DNA of 64,000 bases from positions 434,001 to 498,000 of the forward strand of contig NC_014145.1 in the NCBI RefSeq assembly GCF_000253115.1. Reading direction: 5' to 3'. Below, piece after piece: positions 29,301 to 39,248 of this stretch. The notes under the pieces were generated by a model. The model was not told the origin of the DNA and did no database searches. It was given only the letters and a program-made list of their open reading frames with translations. Position numbers and translations under genes: made by a program. The stretch comes from Thiomonas arsenitoxydans. Its GTDB lineage: Bacteria > Pseudomonadota > Gammaproteobacteria > Burkholderiales > Burkholderiaceae_C. Numbering within the stretch: the stretch's first letter is position 1; each line of letters opens with the position of its first letter.

Positions 29301-30827
29301 GTGATAGACGTGGCAACACTGAGTGTTATCAGACGCTGTGCCCTGCGCGAGCAGATGTCCATCCGCGAGATCTCCCGCCGCACCGGCCTTTCTCGCAACA
29401 CCATCCGCAAGTACCTGCGCGCAGGCGAGTCCGAACCGCACTACGCCAAGCGGGTTAGCCCCAGCAAGCTCGATCCTTTCGCTGGCAAACTCGCTGGCTG
29501 GCTCAAGGCCGAGGCTGGCCGATCACGCAAGCAGCGGCGCACCGTCAAGCAGATGCACGCGGATCTACAGACCCTGGGCTACCCGGGCTCCTACAACCGC
29601 GTCGCGGCCTTCGTCCGGCTTTGGCACGAGGAGCGCCTGGTGGCCCAGCAGACTACGGGCCGTGGCACCTTCGTGCCCCTGACCTTCGGCCCAGGTGAGG
29701 CCTTTCAGTTTGACTGGAGTGAGGACTGGGCGGTTATTGCCGGAGTGCGCACCAAGCTGCAGGTGGCGCACTTCAAGCTCAGCCACAGCCGGGCGTTCTA
29801 CCTGCGCGCCTATCTGCTGCAGACCCACGAGATGCTGTTTGACGCGCACAACCACGCCTTTGCGGTGTTCGGTGGCGTGCCGCGCCGGGGTATCTATGAC
29901 AACATGCGCACCGCTGTGGATCGGGTTCGCAGGGGTAAGGAACGTGATGTCAACGCACGCTTTGCGGCCATGGCCAGCCACTTCTTGTTCGAGGCCGAGT
30001 TCTGCAACCCCGCCTCCGGCTGGGAGAAGGGCCAGGTGGAGAAGAATGTGTGTGATGCGCGCCACCGGCTGTGGCAAGTCGTGCCGGCCTTCCCGGCCCT
30101 CGACGATCTCAACGTCTGGCTGGAACAACGCTGCCAGGCGCTATGGCGCGAGATTGCGCATGGCAAGCTGCCGGGTACCGTAGCTCACGTCTGGGCCCAG
30201 GAGCGGGCCGCCTTGATGCCGGTGCCACGGCCCTTCGATGGCTTTGTGGAACACACCAAGCGGGTCTCGCCCACCTGCCTGATCCACTTCGAGCGCAACC
30301 GCTACAGCGTGCCAGCGCCGTAGGCCAATCGGCCTGTGAGCCTGCGGGTCTACGCGGATCGCCTGGTTGTCGCGGCCGAGGGCCAGATCGTCTGTGAGCA
30401 TCAGCGCCTGATCGAGCGCAACCACCATGGCGCTGGCCAGACCGTCTACGACTGGCGCCACTACCTGGCGGTGCTGCAGCGCAAGCCCGGGGCCCTGCGC
30501 AACGGTGCTCCGTTCCTGGAGCTGCCTGGAGCCTTCAAGCGACTGCAGGCTGCACTCGTGAAACAGCCGGGTGGAGATAGGGAGATGGTGGAGGTTATGG
30601 CGCTGGTGCTGCACCACGACGAGCAGGCTGTGCTGGCGGCGGTGGAACTGGCCTTGGAGGCCGGAGCCGCCAGCAAGACCCACATCCTGAATGTCTTGCA
30701 CCGCTTGCTCGATGGCAAGCCGGCCCCGGCGCCTGTCACCTCTCCCCAGGCACTCAAGCTGTCTGTGGAACCCCAGGCCAACGTGCTTCGCTATGACCAA
30801 CTGAGGGAGGTCCGCTATGCGTCATGA
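29301..30827 (+). pseudogene. istA: IS21 transposase istA with internal amber stop
   Basis: IS21-family transposase with an N-terminal helix-turn-helix (REQMSIREISRRTGLSRNTI) and an rve core whose acidic residues appear in FDWSEDWAVIAG, IYDNMRTAVD and KGQVEKNVCDARH. At 30321-30323 a TAG interrupts the frame (YSVPAP, stop, ANRPVSLRVY). The same frame then continues 168 codons to a stop overlapping istB by 11 bp. The product before the stop keeps the catalytic core but loses the C-terminal domain. I start at GTG 29301, behind AGGAG. Confidence 0.85.
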
Positions 30828-31620
30828 CCCTGCCATCGCTTCCATCGTGATCATGCTGCGCGAGCTCAAGATGCACGGCATGGCCCAGGCGGTCACTGAA
30901 CTGGCCGAGCAAGGTGCTCCCGCTTTCGAGGCAGCCCAGCCGATCCTGTCGCAGTTACTCAAAGCGGAGACCGCCGAGCGAGAAGTGCGCTCGGTGGCCT
31001 ACCAGTTGAAGGGGGCAAGATTCCCGGCGTATCGGGACCTGGCAGGCTTTGACTTCTCGCACAGCGAAGTGAACGAAGCCCTGGTGCGCCAGTTGCATCG
31101 GTGCGCGTTCCTGGAGGATGCCAACAACGTGGTCCTCGTGGGCGGGCCCGGCACTGGCAAGACCCACATTGCCACAGCCCTCGGTGTGCAGGCCATTGAG
31201 CACCATCACCGCAGGGTTCGGTTCTTGTCCACGGTGGAGCTGGTCAATGCATTGGAGCAGGAGAAGGCCAACGGCAAGTCCGGACAGTTGGCCCACCGGC
31301 TGGCCTATGCCGATCTGGTGATTCTCGATGAGCTGGGTTACCTGCCGTTCAGCGCTTCAGGCGGTGCCTTGCTGTTTCACCTGCTGTCCAAGCTGTACGA
31401 GCGCACCAGTGTCGTGATCACCACCAACCTGAGCTTCAGCGAATGGGCCGGCGTGTTCGGGGATGCCAAAATGACCACGGCACTGCTAGACCGGCTCACG
31501 CATCACTGCCATATTCTGGAAACCGGTAACGACAGCTTCCGGTTCAAAAACAGCTCTGCACAGCAACCCCCACAGACGACCAAGAAGGAGAAGATACCCA
31601 AGAACTTATCCACAACGTGA
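30817..31620 (+). CDS. istB: IS21 helper ATPase IstB
   Basis: AAA+ ATPase of 267 residues that acts with IstA in target choice and strand transfer. Walker A is GGPGTGKTH and Walker [13 protein letters not shown]; sensor region [13 protein letters not shown] and the [12 protein letters not shown] end follow. It overlaps the end of istA. This gene is intact while istA is interrupted. Confidence 0.93.
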   Translation: MRHDPAIASIVIMLRELKMHGMAQAVTELAEQGAPAFEAAQPILSQLLKAETAEREVRSVAYQLKGARFPAYRDLAGFDFSHSEVNEALVRQLHRCAFLEDANNVVLVGGPGTGKTHIATALGVQAIEHHHRRVRFLSTVELVNALEQEKANGKSGQLAHRLAYADLVILDELGYLPFSASGGALLFHLLSKLYERTSVVITTNLSFSEWAGVFGDAKMTTALLDRLTHHCHILETGNDSFRFKNSSAQQPPQTTKKEKIPKNLSTT

Positions 31621-31694
31621 GCTTCAAGTTCACAAACAAGGGTGGGTCAGATCGAGATGAAAATAGTGGGTCAGGTTTGCATGGAAATCAACAC

Positions 31695-32196
31695 CTACGT
31701 CGCAGCCTGTGGGGGCGGCATCGTGCGTGACCTCTGTCTGGGCTTCGTGCCACCGGCGGGAATTTCACAGTGGCGCTACGCAGCCCTGGCGATCCTTGCT
31801 GCCGCCATGTCAATATGGTCGCAGACGCTGATCCAGCGTCTGCGGCACCCGGTGATCTTCTTCGACGCCCTCGGGCTTGGGTTTTTCGCCGTTGCGGGCG
31901 CCCACAAGGCCATGGTGATGACCCACAATGTGGAAGTCTCCATCGTGCTTGGCGTCGTCACGGCAGTCGGCGGCGGCGTCATGCGTGACGTGCTGCTCAA
32001 TCGCGTTCCAGTCATCCTGCAGCGGGAAATCTACGCACTGGCGGCACTCATTGGCGCTTGCGTGCAGGTGCTCGGGCAGGTGCGCGGATGGAACGTGATG
32101 CTCACCCCCTGGTTGGGCGCGGGCAGTTGCGCGCTGATCCGCTTTCTGTCGCTGCGGCGCCGATGGAGTCTGCCTGTTTACGGCAAATCGCCATGA
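31695..32196 (+). pseudogene. 5'-truncated TRIC cation channel family (YadS-like) gene
   Basis: The frame reads AACGGGIVRDLCLGFVPPAG, then two TRIC-type helices (HPVIFFDALGLGFFAVAGAH; VLGVVTAVGGGVMRDVLLNR). Normal members have about 205 residues; the first 45 or so are missing, removed at the right end of the IS21 element. Its stop codon TGA is supplied by the first bases of the left inverted repeat of the following IS3 element, so the 3' end was probably trimmed too. Confidence 0.8.
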
Positions 32197-33500
32197 ACTT
32201 GCCCCCGAAAAATGTACTCCATAGCTGAGGCTGAAAATGTATCCATGGAGCACGAAAGATGAGCAAGACAGATCAAGGGCAGCACCGAGCGCGGTACACA
32301 CTGGAGTTCAAGCTGGAGGCCGTTCGGCTGGTCAAGGCCGGGCAGGAAGCGTCGGTGACGGCGCGCGTGCTGGGTCTACCGAAGCAGACGCTGAGCAACT
32401 GGGTTCGGCTGGCCGAGAAGGGGGCGCTGCAGGGCGTCGGCGAACGACCGGTGAGCGCCGAGCAGATGGAGCTGGCACGATTGCGTGCCGAGCTGGCGCG
32501 CGTGAAGATGGAGCGCGACATCCTAAAAAAAAGCGACGGCGTACTTTGCAAAGGAATCGCTGTGAAGTACGCCTGGATCGGCAAGAACAAGGCGGCGTGG
32601 CCCGTCACCGTGATGTGCGATGTGTTGGGCGTGAGCCCCAGCGGCTACTTCGCTCATCAGCGTCGGCGGCGCAGCGCGCAGCCCTGTCCGCCTCGCGGTA
32701 CGCGGCTCAGCAACGAGGCTCTGCTGGCTCACATCCGAGCCATCCACGCCCAAGTCAAAGGCGAATACGGCTGGCCAAGAGTGTGGAAGAAATTGTTGGT
32801 GCGTGGTCTTCGCGTCGGCAAACACCGCATGCAGCGATTGATGCACACGCACGGCATCAAGGCGCGTAGCAAGAGGAAATTCGTGGTGACGACGGATAGC
32901 AAACACGATCTGCCGATCGCTGAGAACTTGCTGGCGCGCGACTTCACCCCGGTGGCGCCCGACCGGGTCTGGAGCAGCGACATCACCTACATCGCCACCG
33001 GCGAAGGCTGGCTGTATCTGGTTGCGGTGCTTGACCTGTTCAGTCGCCAAGTGGTGGGCTGGAGCATGCAGCCGCACATGCAGGCCAGTCTGGTGACGGA
33101 TGCGCTGCGCATGGCGTGGTTCAGGCGTCAGCCCGCGCCGGGCCTGATCTTCCACTCGGACCGCGGCAGCCAATACTGCAGCCACGCGTTCCAGGATGCG
33201 CTGGCCAGCTACGGCATGCTGTCGTTGATGAGTCGCAAGGGCAACTGCTGGGATCATGCGCCGACCGAGAGCCTGTGGGGCAGCCTGAAGGTGGGGCGCC
33301 TCTATGGCAGGACATTCGCCACCCGGCGCCAGGCGATGGATGAGGTGATCGACTGGTTGACGTTCTATAACCATCGCCGACTTCACTCCACGCTGGGCTA
33401 CATCAGCCCGATGAGGTTCGAAGCAAACTGGCACGCGGGCCAGTCAAAACAAGCCGCGTAACAAGGTGGCTATGGACTACGTCCAACAGGGGCAAGGTCA
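32194..33500 (+). mobile_element. IS3-family insertion sequence with defined ends
   Basis: 1307 bp bounded by imperfect inverted repeats: left TGAACTTGCCCCCG and, read inward on the opposite strand from the right end, TGACCTTGCCCCTG. Both continue to a shared TCCATAGC block. It contains one open frame. The flanks (CCA left, GGT right) do not form a target duplication, so one side has probably been rearranged since insertion. Confidence 0.88.
32259..33461 (+). CDS. IS3-family transposase, orfA and orfB fused in one frame
   Basis: A single 400-residue frame. Residues 1-95 are a typical OrfA (HTH plus MELARLRAELARVKMERDIL), and from VKYAWIGKNK onward (codon at 32562) it is a typical OrfB with the DDE residues in [25 protein letters not shown] and CWDHAPTESLWGSLK. 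The junction is an A8 run at 32525-32532. With seven A, as in the related element at 27451-27457, frame A would end [18 protein letters not shown]. The extra A produces constitutively the protein normally made by -1 frameshifting. Confidence 0.9.
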   Translation: MSKTDQGQHRARYTLEFKLEAVRLVKAGQEASVTARVLGLPKQTLSNWVRLAEKGALQGVGERPVSAEQMELARLRAELARVKMERDILKKSDGVLCKGIAVKYAWIGKNKAAWPVTVMCDVLGVSPSGYFAHQRRRRSAQPCPPRGTRLSNEALLAHIRAIHAQVKGEYGWPRVWKKLLVRGLRVGKHRMQRLMHTHGIKARSKRKFVVTTDSKHDLPIAENLLARDFTPVAPDRVWSSDITYIATGEGWLYLVAVLDLFSRQVVGWSMQPHMQASLVTDALRMAWFRRQPAPGLIFHSDRGSQYCSHAFQDALASYGMLSLMSRKGNCWDHAPTESLWGSLKVGRLYGRTFATRRQAMDEVIDWLTFYNHRRLHSTLGYISPMRFEANWHAGQSKQAA

Positions 33501-33554
33501 GGTCGGCTTGACCATCCGCCAGCTTGGCTATCCGACGAAAAACTCGATCTGTGA

Positions 33555-33600
33555 GCGCCGAGGCAATTTTTGAGCCACCGGCTCAATTTTCGGTTGGCGC
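33555..33600. repeat. Imperfect palindrome ending in TTGAGCC/GGCTCAA, possible relic transposon end or terminator
   Basis: Arms of about 21 bases (from GCGCC to TTGAGCC and back) around ACC. The inner stem TTGAGCC/GGCTCAA is perfect. It lies 17 bp after the paaJ stop, so it could act as a terminator for the lower box operon, though it lacks a clear T-run. Related GAGCC motifs recur at 50354-50371 and 50471-50491 on the other side of the box cluster. Confidence 0.45.
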
Positions 33601-33616
33601 AAACATGCACACGTCA

Positions 33617-34819
33617 TCAGACCCGTTCGATCACCACCGCGATGCCCTGCCCGACGCCCACGCACATGGTCGCGAGGGCGTAGCGGCCGCCGATGCGGTG
33701 CAGTTGATACATCGCCGTCATCACCAGTCGCGCGCCGCTGGCGCCGAGCGGGTGGCCGAGGGCGATGGCGCCTCCGTTGGGGTTGACGCGGGGATCCTCG
33801 TCGGCGATGCCCAGATCGCGCAGCACGGCCAGGCCCTGCGCAGCGAAGGCCTCGTTGAGTTCGATGACGTCCATGTCCTCCACGCGCAGGCCGGCGCGGG
33901 CGAGTGCCTTGCGGCTGGCGGGGGCGGGCCCCATGCCCATGATGCGCGGTGGCACCCCGGCCGTGGCCATCGCCACCACCCGGGCTTTCGGGGCCAGACC
34001 GTGGCGCCGTGCCGCCTCTTCGGTGGCCAGCAGCAGTGCGCAGGCACCATCGTTCACGCCGCTCGCGTTGCCGGCCGTGATAGTGCCGTCCGGGCGCACC
34101 ACCCCGCGCAGTTTGGCGAGAGCATCCAGGCTGGTTTCGCGCGGGTGTTCGTCGGTGTCGAAAATCTCCGGGTCGCCGCGCTTGCGCGGAATCTCGACCG
34201 GCACGATCTCTTCGGCCAGCCGGCCTGCGGCCTGGGCAGCGGCGGTCTTCTGTTGCGATCGTAGAGCCATGCGGTCCTGATCTTCGCGGGAAATGCCGAA
34301 TTCCTGTGCCACGTTCTCCGCGGTTTCGGGCATGGAATCCACGCCATACTGCTGGCGCATCAGCGGGTTGACGAAGCGCCAGCCGATGGTGGTGTCGTAA
34401 ACCGCGTTGGCGCGGCTGAAGGCGGCTTCCGCCTTGGGCATCACGAAGGGCGCTCGGCTCATACTCTCCATCCCGCCTGCGATGAGCAGATCCGCTTCGC
34501 CGGCGCGAAGGGCACGGGCGGCGGTGCCGACGGCGTCCATGCCGGAGCCGCACAGCCGGTTGATGGTCGTGCCGGGCACGCTGACCGGCAGGCCGGCAAG
34601 CAGGGCGCTCATGCGCGCGACGTTGCGGTTGTCCTCGCCCGCCTGGTTAGCACAGCCGTAGAACACGTCGTCCACCGCCTCCCAGTCGATGCAGGCGTGG
34701 CGCTGCATGAGCGCGCGGATCGGCACAGCGCCGAGGTCGTCGGCGCGGACGGAGGACAGGGCGCCGCCATAGCGGCCGAATGGCGTGCGCAGGGCGTCGC
34801 AGATGAAGGCGTCAGACAT
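33617..34819 (-). CDS. paaJ: 3-oxoadipyl-CoA thiolase
   Basis: Thiolase of 400 residues that cleaves 3-oxoadipyl-CoA to succinyl-CoA and acetyl-CoA, the last step of the box route. It carries the nucleophile Cys in INRLCGSGMDAVGTAARAL, the ELNEAFAAQGLAVLRDLG block, NPNGGAIALGHPLGASGAR and the C-terminal Cys region (TMCVGVGQGIA). It is nearest PcaF/PaaJ-type thiolases. It overlaps the upstream crotonase by 8 bp and is the last gene of the lower box operon. Confidence 0.92.
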   Translation of the reverse strand: MSDAFICDALRTPFGRYGGALSSVRADDLGAVPIRALMQRHACIDWEAVDDVFYGCANQAGEDNRNVARMSALLAGLPVSVPGTTINRLCGSGMDAVGTAARALRAGEADLLIAGGMESMSRAPFVMPKAEAAFSRANAVYDTTIGWRFVNPLMRQQYGVDSMPETAENVAQEFGISREDQDRMALRSQQKTAAAQAAGRLAEEIVPVEIPRKRGDPEIFDTDEHPRETSLDALAKLRGVVRPDGTITAGNASGVNDGACALLLATEEAARRHGLAPKARVVAMATAGVPPRIMGMGPAPASRKALARAGLRVEDMDVIELNEAFAAQGLAVLRDLGIADEDPRVNPNGGAIALGHPLGASGARLVMTAMYQLHRIGGRYALATMCVGVGQGIAVVIERV

Positions 34820-35630
34820 GATGGGAACCGGTCACGGAAGGAAACTGGGGTACGCGACAGCTCTGCACGGCGGCGACGCATTCAGGCGCCGCCGCCCCGG
34901 CAAAACCGAGGATTTCCGACGCCAGGGGGTGTTCGAACATCGGCCACGCCATGCGTAGCCAGTCATTGAGGCTGCGCATGGTGAAGGTCAGCGCGGTGGC
35001 GCTGCCCCTAGCGAGTCGGCCGGCGATGTCGCGGGCGGTCTGCGGCAAGGCGTCGTCTTCGGCAACCAGGCTGACCAGGCCGATGCGCTCGGCCTTGGTG
35101 CCGTCGGTAGCATCGCACAGCAGCAGGTGCATCTTGGCCTTGGCCATGTCGCACAACAGCGGCCAGATGCGCGCGGCATGGTCGCCCGCGGCGACGCCGA
35201 TCTTGGTGTGGCCGTCGATGATCTTGGCCTTGCGTCCGGCGATGGAAATGTCCGCCAGCAGCGCCCTCGCCGCGCCCGCGCCGACGGCCGCACCTTTGAT
35301 CGCCGAGATGATCGGCAGGTCGCAATCGATCATGCCCTGCACGATGGCGCGGGCCTCGCGCATGATGCGCAGCCGCGTCTGCTCGCTGCCGAGCATGCCG
35401 TCCACCACGTCCGGCGAGCCGTCGGCGCAGCAGCCCTTGCCTTCGCTGCGCACGAGAACGCAGCGCACGTTGCCGCCGGCCGCCAACTGTGTCCAGACGG
35501 TGCCGAGCGCTGCATGGCCGTCCGCGTCGGTGGCTGGCATGCCGCCGGCCAGGCCAAAGACCAGTTCGGCGATGCCGTCGTCGCCGATGTCCACCCGCAG
35601 GTCGCAGGCGAGGTTGATCCGTTCGCTCAT
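34812..35630 (-). CDS. Enoyl-CoA hydratase/isomerase family protein
   Basis: Crotonase-fold protein of 272 residues. The GAAVGAGAARALLADISIAG block forms part of the oxyanion hole, but the first oxyanion segment reads CCADGSPDVVDG instead of the usual SAGADL, so its exact reaction is uncertain. In this operon it could isomerise or hydrate dehydroadipyl-CoA. Its ATG at 35630 overlaps the paaH stop (ATGA), and its stop lies inside the thiolase start region, so translation is coupled. Confidence 0.82.
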   Translation of the reverse strand: MSERINLACDLRVDIGDDGIAELVFGLAGGMPATDADGHAALGTVWTQLAAGGNVRCVLVRSEGKGCCADGSPDVVDGMLGSEQTRLRIMREARAIVQGMIDCDLPIISAIKGAAVGAGAARALLADISIAGRKAKIIDGHTKIGVAAGDHAARIWPLLCDMAKAKMHLLLCDATDGTKAERIGLVSLVAEDDALPQTARDIAGRLARGSATALTFTMRSLNDWLRMAWPMFEHPLASEILGFAGAAAPECVAAVQSCRVPQFPSVTGSHHV

Positions 35631-37135
35631 GCGGCCTCCAGGTCGGCGCGTTCGCGCAGCCACGGGCTGACGCGGTAGCGTTCGCCGCGTTCGGCCGCGT
35701 CCAGGTTGTCGAGCAGCCGCGCCACGTTGGTAGCGCTCCAGCCGGTCAGCCAGGTGAACGGCCCGGCGGGGTAATTCATCCCGAGGCGCATCGCGGCGTC
35801 GGCATCGTCAGCGGTGCACACGCCCTGCTGCACGGCGTCTGCGGCCTCGTTGATCAGCATGGCAATGGTGCGGGCGACGACCAGCCCAGGCGCATCGGCC
35901 ACGCGCTGCGGGTTGAAGCCGAGGGCGCGCAGCCATTGGGGAGCTGCGTCGATCCAGGCGGCGTCGGCGCGGGCGGAAGGCGCCCAGGCGAGGGCCGCAC
36001 CGGGCGCGTCGGACAGCGGCAGGTCAAACACGGCCACAGCGCCGCCGAGGGCGGTGGCGCGCCGGCCGTCGGTGAGGCGTAGCTGCGCGTTGCCGATGCA
36101 CAGGCCGGTCCAGTCGCAGGTGGCATCGCACGTGGGTGCCGAGCCGTGTGCTTTAAGGGCGGCGGCCAGGCGGTCGGCCAGCGGGCCGCTGCCGCAAACC
36201 TGCGCGGTGCCGGCTGGCGGCGTGCCCGGTGCGAATTCAGCTACGCGGGGTATTTCCGCGCCCTCGGTGTAGTCGTAGAAGCCGCGTCCGGCCTTGCGAC
36301 CGAGCAGACCGCCGTCCATCAATTCGCCTTGCAGCAGCGAGGGCACGAAGCGCTTATCCTGGAAGTTCGCGGCGTACACAGCGCTGGTCACGGCGAAGTT
36401 GGTATCGTGGCCGATCAGGTCCATCAGCTCGCACGGTCCCATGCGAAAACCGGCGCCGCGCAGGCAGGCGTCGAGCACATGCGGTTCGGCGGCCTGCACC
36501 TGCAGCAGCGCGAGCGTCTCGGCATAGAAGGGGCGGGCGATGCGATTGACGATGAATCCGGGCGTGGAACGGGCATGCACGGCGGTCTTGCCCCAGCGCC
36601 GCGCGAGGGCGAACACGGCGTCGGCCACGGGCCGGGCGGTGCGCAGCCCCGATACCACTTCCACCAGCTTCATCAGCGGCACGGGGTTGAAGAAGTGCAT
36701 GCCCACCAGCCGTTCGGGACGGCGCATGTCGCGGCCGAGCGCGGTGATGGACAGCGAGGAGGTGTTGGTGGCGAGCACGCAGTCGTCGGCCATGACGGCC
36801 TCCAGCTCGGCGAGCACCGCGCGCTTGACGTCCAGGTTCTCGACGATGGCTTCGACCACCAGCCCGGCGTCGGCCGCGTTCTGCAGGCTGGCGACGGGCG
36901 CCATGCGCGCCAGCGCCGCCTTGGCCTGCTCGGCGGAGAGCTTGCCCTTGCGTTCGAGCATGGCGAAGGTCTCGCCCAGCCTGGCATACGCCTGCTCGGC
37001 GGCACCGGGACGGGTGTCGAACAGGGCCACATGCTGGCCGGCCTGTGCGGCGACCTGGGCGATGCCGCTGCCCATGATGCCGGCGCCGACCACCAGCACG
37101 CGCGCCTGGCTCAGGCCATTCGCGGACATGCTCAT
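35627..37135 (-). CDS. paaH: 3-hydroxyadipyl-CoA dehydrogenase (3-hydroxyacyl-CoA dehydrogenase)
   Basis: NAD-dependent dehydrogenase of 502 residues. The Rossmann motif is VVGAGIMGSGIAQVAAQAG, followed by ATNTSSLSITAL and VGMHFFNPVPLMKLVEVV (catalytic His). There are two C-terminal 3HCDH domains (GFIVNRIARPFYAE; GPCELMDLIGHDTNFAV; MRLGMNYPAGPFTW). PaaH-type enzymes have this two-domain tail. It overlaps the neighbouring genes on both sides by four bases. Expected substrate: 3-hydroxyadipyl-CoA. Confidence 0.92.
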   Translation of the reverse strand: MSMSANGLSQARVLVVGAGIMGSGIAQVAAQAGQHVALFDTRPGAAEQAYARLGETFAMLERKGKLSAEQAKAALARMAPVASLQNAADAGLVVEAIVENLDVKRAVLAELEAVMADDCVLATNTSSLSITALGRDMRRPERLVGMHFFNPVPLMKLVEVVSGLRTARPVADAVFALARRWGKTAVHARSTPGFIVNRIARPFYAETLALLQVQAAEPHVLDACLRGAGFRMGPCELMDLIGHDTNFAVTSAVYAANFQDKRFVPSLLQGELMDGGLLGRKAGRGFYDYTEGAEIPRVAEFAPGTPPAGTAQVCGSGPLADRLAAALKAHGSAPTCDATCDWTGLCIGNAQLRLTDGRRATALGGAVAVFDLPLSDAPGAALAWAPSARADAAWIDAAPQWLRALGFNPQRVADAPGLVVARTIAMLINEAADAVQQGVCTADDADAAMRLGMNYPAGPFTWLTGWSATNVARLLDNLDAAERGERYRVSPWLRERADLEAA

Positions 37136-37926
37136 CGCGCGCTCCAGCTGGCCGGTCGCTTGTCCAGAAACGCGGCGAAGCCTTCCTTGGCCTCGGCACC
37201 GCCGCGCACGCGGCTGATGGTCTGGGCGGTGAGTTCGCGCACGTCCTCTGTGATGGGGCCAACGTCCAGCGCGGCGAACAGGCGCTTAATTCCGGCATGG
37301 GCGCCAGGCGCGCCGTTGAGCAGATCGGTGACTTGGGCATCGATCGCAGCGTCGAGTTCCTCGGTCGGCACGACTTGGTGCAGCAGTCCGATGGTGCAGG
37401 CCTCGTCGGCGCGGATGCGCTGCGTGGTGAGCGCGAGGCGGCGCGCTTGTCGACGACCGACAGCGTTGATGAGGTAGGGGCCGATCACCGACGGCAGAAT
37501 GCCGAACTTGGCCTCGCTGACGGCGAAGCTCGCGTTGTCCGTGGCGACTGCGATGTCGCAGGCGGACACCAACCCCACGCCGCCGCCCAGCGCTGCGCCC
37601 TGCACGCGGGCGATGGTTGGCTTAGGGCAGCAGTCGATGCGCCATAGCATAGCGGCGAAGCGGCGCGCGTCCTGCAGGTTCCATTCCTGCGTGGCATTGC
37701 TGGCACGGCGCATCCATTCGAGGTCAGCGCCGGCGCTGAAATGCTTGCCGTCTCCGGCGAGGACGATCACCCGCACCACGGGGTCGTCTGCGAGCTGGGT
37801 GAACACCTGGTCAAGCTCGCCGATCATGGCTTCGTCGAAGGCGTTGAACACGGCGGGACGGGACATGACCACGCGCGCCACGCCACGGTCTCTGCGCTCG
37901 ACGCGGAGGGTTTGCAGATCGGCCAT
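37132..37926 (-). CDS. Enoyl-CoA hydratase (crotonase family)
   Basis: Crotonase of 264 residues with canonical oxyanion segments GKHFSAGADLEWMRRA and GAALGGGVGLVSACDIAVAT, and the glutamate-bearing VSEAKFGILPSVIGPY. By sequence it resembles methylglutaconyl-CoA hydratase-like members, but in this operon 2,3-dehydroadipyl-CoA is the likely substrate. ATG 37926 shares bases with the boxA stop (TGATG). Confidence 0.85.
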   Translation of the reverse strand: MADLQTLRVERRDRGVARVVMSRPAVFNAFDEAMIGELDQVFTQLADDPVVRVIVLAGDGKHFSAGADLEWMRRASNATQEWNLQDARRFAAMLWRIDCCPKPTIARVQGAALGGGVGLVSACDIAVATDNASFAVSEAKFGILPSVIGPYLINAVGRRQARRLALTTQRIRADEACTIGLLHQVVPTEELDAAIDAQVTDLLNGAPGAHAGIKRLFAALDVGPITEDVRELTAQTISRVRGGAEAKEGFAAFLDKRPASWSAR

Positions 37927-39200
37927 CAATAAGTCTCCAGATGCAGGCGGCCTTGCGCCTTCAGCGCGGCGACGGTGTCGGCCCAAGGCAGGTCGGCCTG
38001 TTCGGCCACGTCGCGCAGGGCGAGCAACACGCCGTCTTCCATGGCCGTGAGGCCGCAGACGTAGATGTAGGTGTTGGGGTCGGTGAGCAGCTGCGCCACA
38101 TCGGCAGCACGCTCGCGGATCAGATCCTGCACGTAGCGCTTGGGCTGACCCGCGGCGCGCGAGAAGGCGAAGTTAATGTCGATGAAGTCCTTGGGCAGGT
38201 TTTGCAGCGGACCGAAGTAGGGCAGTTCCTCCTTGGTCCGCGCGCCGAAGAACAGCATGAGTTTGCCGCCGTCGAACTTGCCGCTTTTACGCAGGCGGCG
38301 GCGCCATTCGGTCATGGCGCGCATCGGAGCGCTGCCGGTGCCGGTGCAGATCATCACGATGTGGCTCTTGGGGTGGTTGGGCATCAGGAAGCTGGATCCG
38401 AACGGGCCGATGACCTGCACCGAGTCGCCCACCTTCAGGTCGCACATGTAGTTGCTCGCCACGCCGCGCACGGGGTTGCCTTGGTGGTCTTCCAGCACGC
38501 GCTTGATGGTGAGCGACACGTTGTTGTAGCCAGCGCGCTCGCCGTTGCGCGGGCTGGCCACGGAATACTGCCGCGCATGATGCGGGCGGCCCTGCTCGTC
38601 GGTGCCAGGCGGGATGACGCCGATGGACTGGCCCTCCAGTACCGGGAATGGCATGGCGCCGAAGTCCAGCATGATGTGGTGGGTGTCGTACTGCTTGCCC
38701 ACCTCGGTGACGCGCACGTTGCCTACCACCTTGGCAATAATGAACTTCTCCGCGGCCTTGGGGCCGTAGAGATTGGTGTAGGCATGGGCCGCGGACCACG
38801 GCGGCAGGCTGGCGCCGAAGCTGGCGCCGCGAAACACGTCGTGCGCTTCCGGTGCGACGGCGGCTCGCAGGGGCATGGCATCGACCTGCGCGGGCGCTTC
38901 GGCGTCGGCGCCTTCCCAGTCCTGCGGGTCGAGCGGTTCGGGGAGCACGTCCCATCCGAACTGTGCGTCCAGCGGGTAGGCCTGGTCGCGCGGCACGTCA
39001 CGCCAGTTGTCGATGGCGCCGGTGGGACAGGGCGGCACGCAGGCCATGCAGAAATTGCATTTATCCGCGTCAACCACATAGTTGTTGGCGTCATGGGTGA
39101 TGGCACCGACGGGGCAGGTGGCCTCGCAGGTGTTGCAGCGGATGCAGATTTCCGGGTCAATCAGATGCTGCCGCAGAACGGCGGGGGCGGCCATGTCCAT
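37926..39200 (-). CDS. boxA: Benzoyl-CoA 2,3-epoxidase, reductase component BoxA
   Basis: Iron-sulfur flavoprotein of 424 residues that passes electrons from NADPH to BoxB. Two ferredoxin-type clusters are visible at the N-terminus ([14 protein letters not shown] and [14 protein letters not shown]). The C-terminal two thirds are a ferredoxin-NADP reductase fold ([41 protein letters not shown]). Its ATG 39200 has GGAGA seven bases upstream. It lies between boxB and the crotonase gene in the lower operon. Confidence 0.96.
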   Translation of the reverse strand: MDMAAPAVLRQHLIDPEICIRCNTCEATCPVGAITHDANNYVVDADKCNFCMACVPPCPTGAIDNWRDVPRDQAYPLDAQFGWDVLPEPLDPQDWEGADAEAPAQVDAMPLRAAVAPEAHDVFRGASFGASLPPWSAAHAYTNLYGPKAAEKFIIAKVVGNVRVTEVGKQYDTHHIMLDFGAMPFPVLEGQSIGVIPPGTDEQGRPHHARQYSVASPRNGERAGYNNVSLTIKRVLEDHQGNPVRGVASNYMCDLKVGDSVQVIGPFGSSFLMPNHPKSHIVMICTGTGSAPMRAMTEWRRRLRKSGKFDGGKLMLFFGARTKEELPYFGPLQNLPKDFIDINFAFSRAAGQPKRYVQDLIRERAADVAQLLTDPNTYIYVCGLTAMEDGVLLALRDVAEQADLPWADTVAALKAQGRLHLETY

Positions 39201-39248
39201 GTGGGTCTCCAGGGGGAGGGGCGCGCCCGGGCGCCCCGCGGATGCTGC

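Larger units (their letters stand above)
29192..31694 (+). mobile_element. IS21-family insertion sequence
   Basis: An element of about 2.5 kb with terminal inverted repeats: the left end GTGTTGATTTCCATC and the reverse complement of the right end GTGTTGATTTCCATG, both followed after a few bases by CTGACCCA. It carries istA and istB. Internal repeats with CTGACCCA near both ends are typical of IS21 multiple terminal repeats. The bases flanking the two ends do not match (GCCAGT left, CTACGT right), so there is no target duplication; the genes on its two sides are unrelated and both truncated. Confidence 0.9.
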
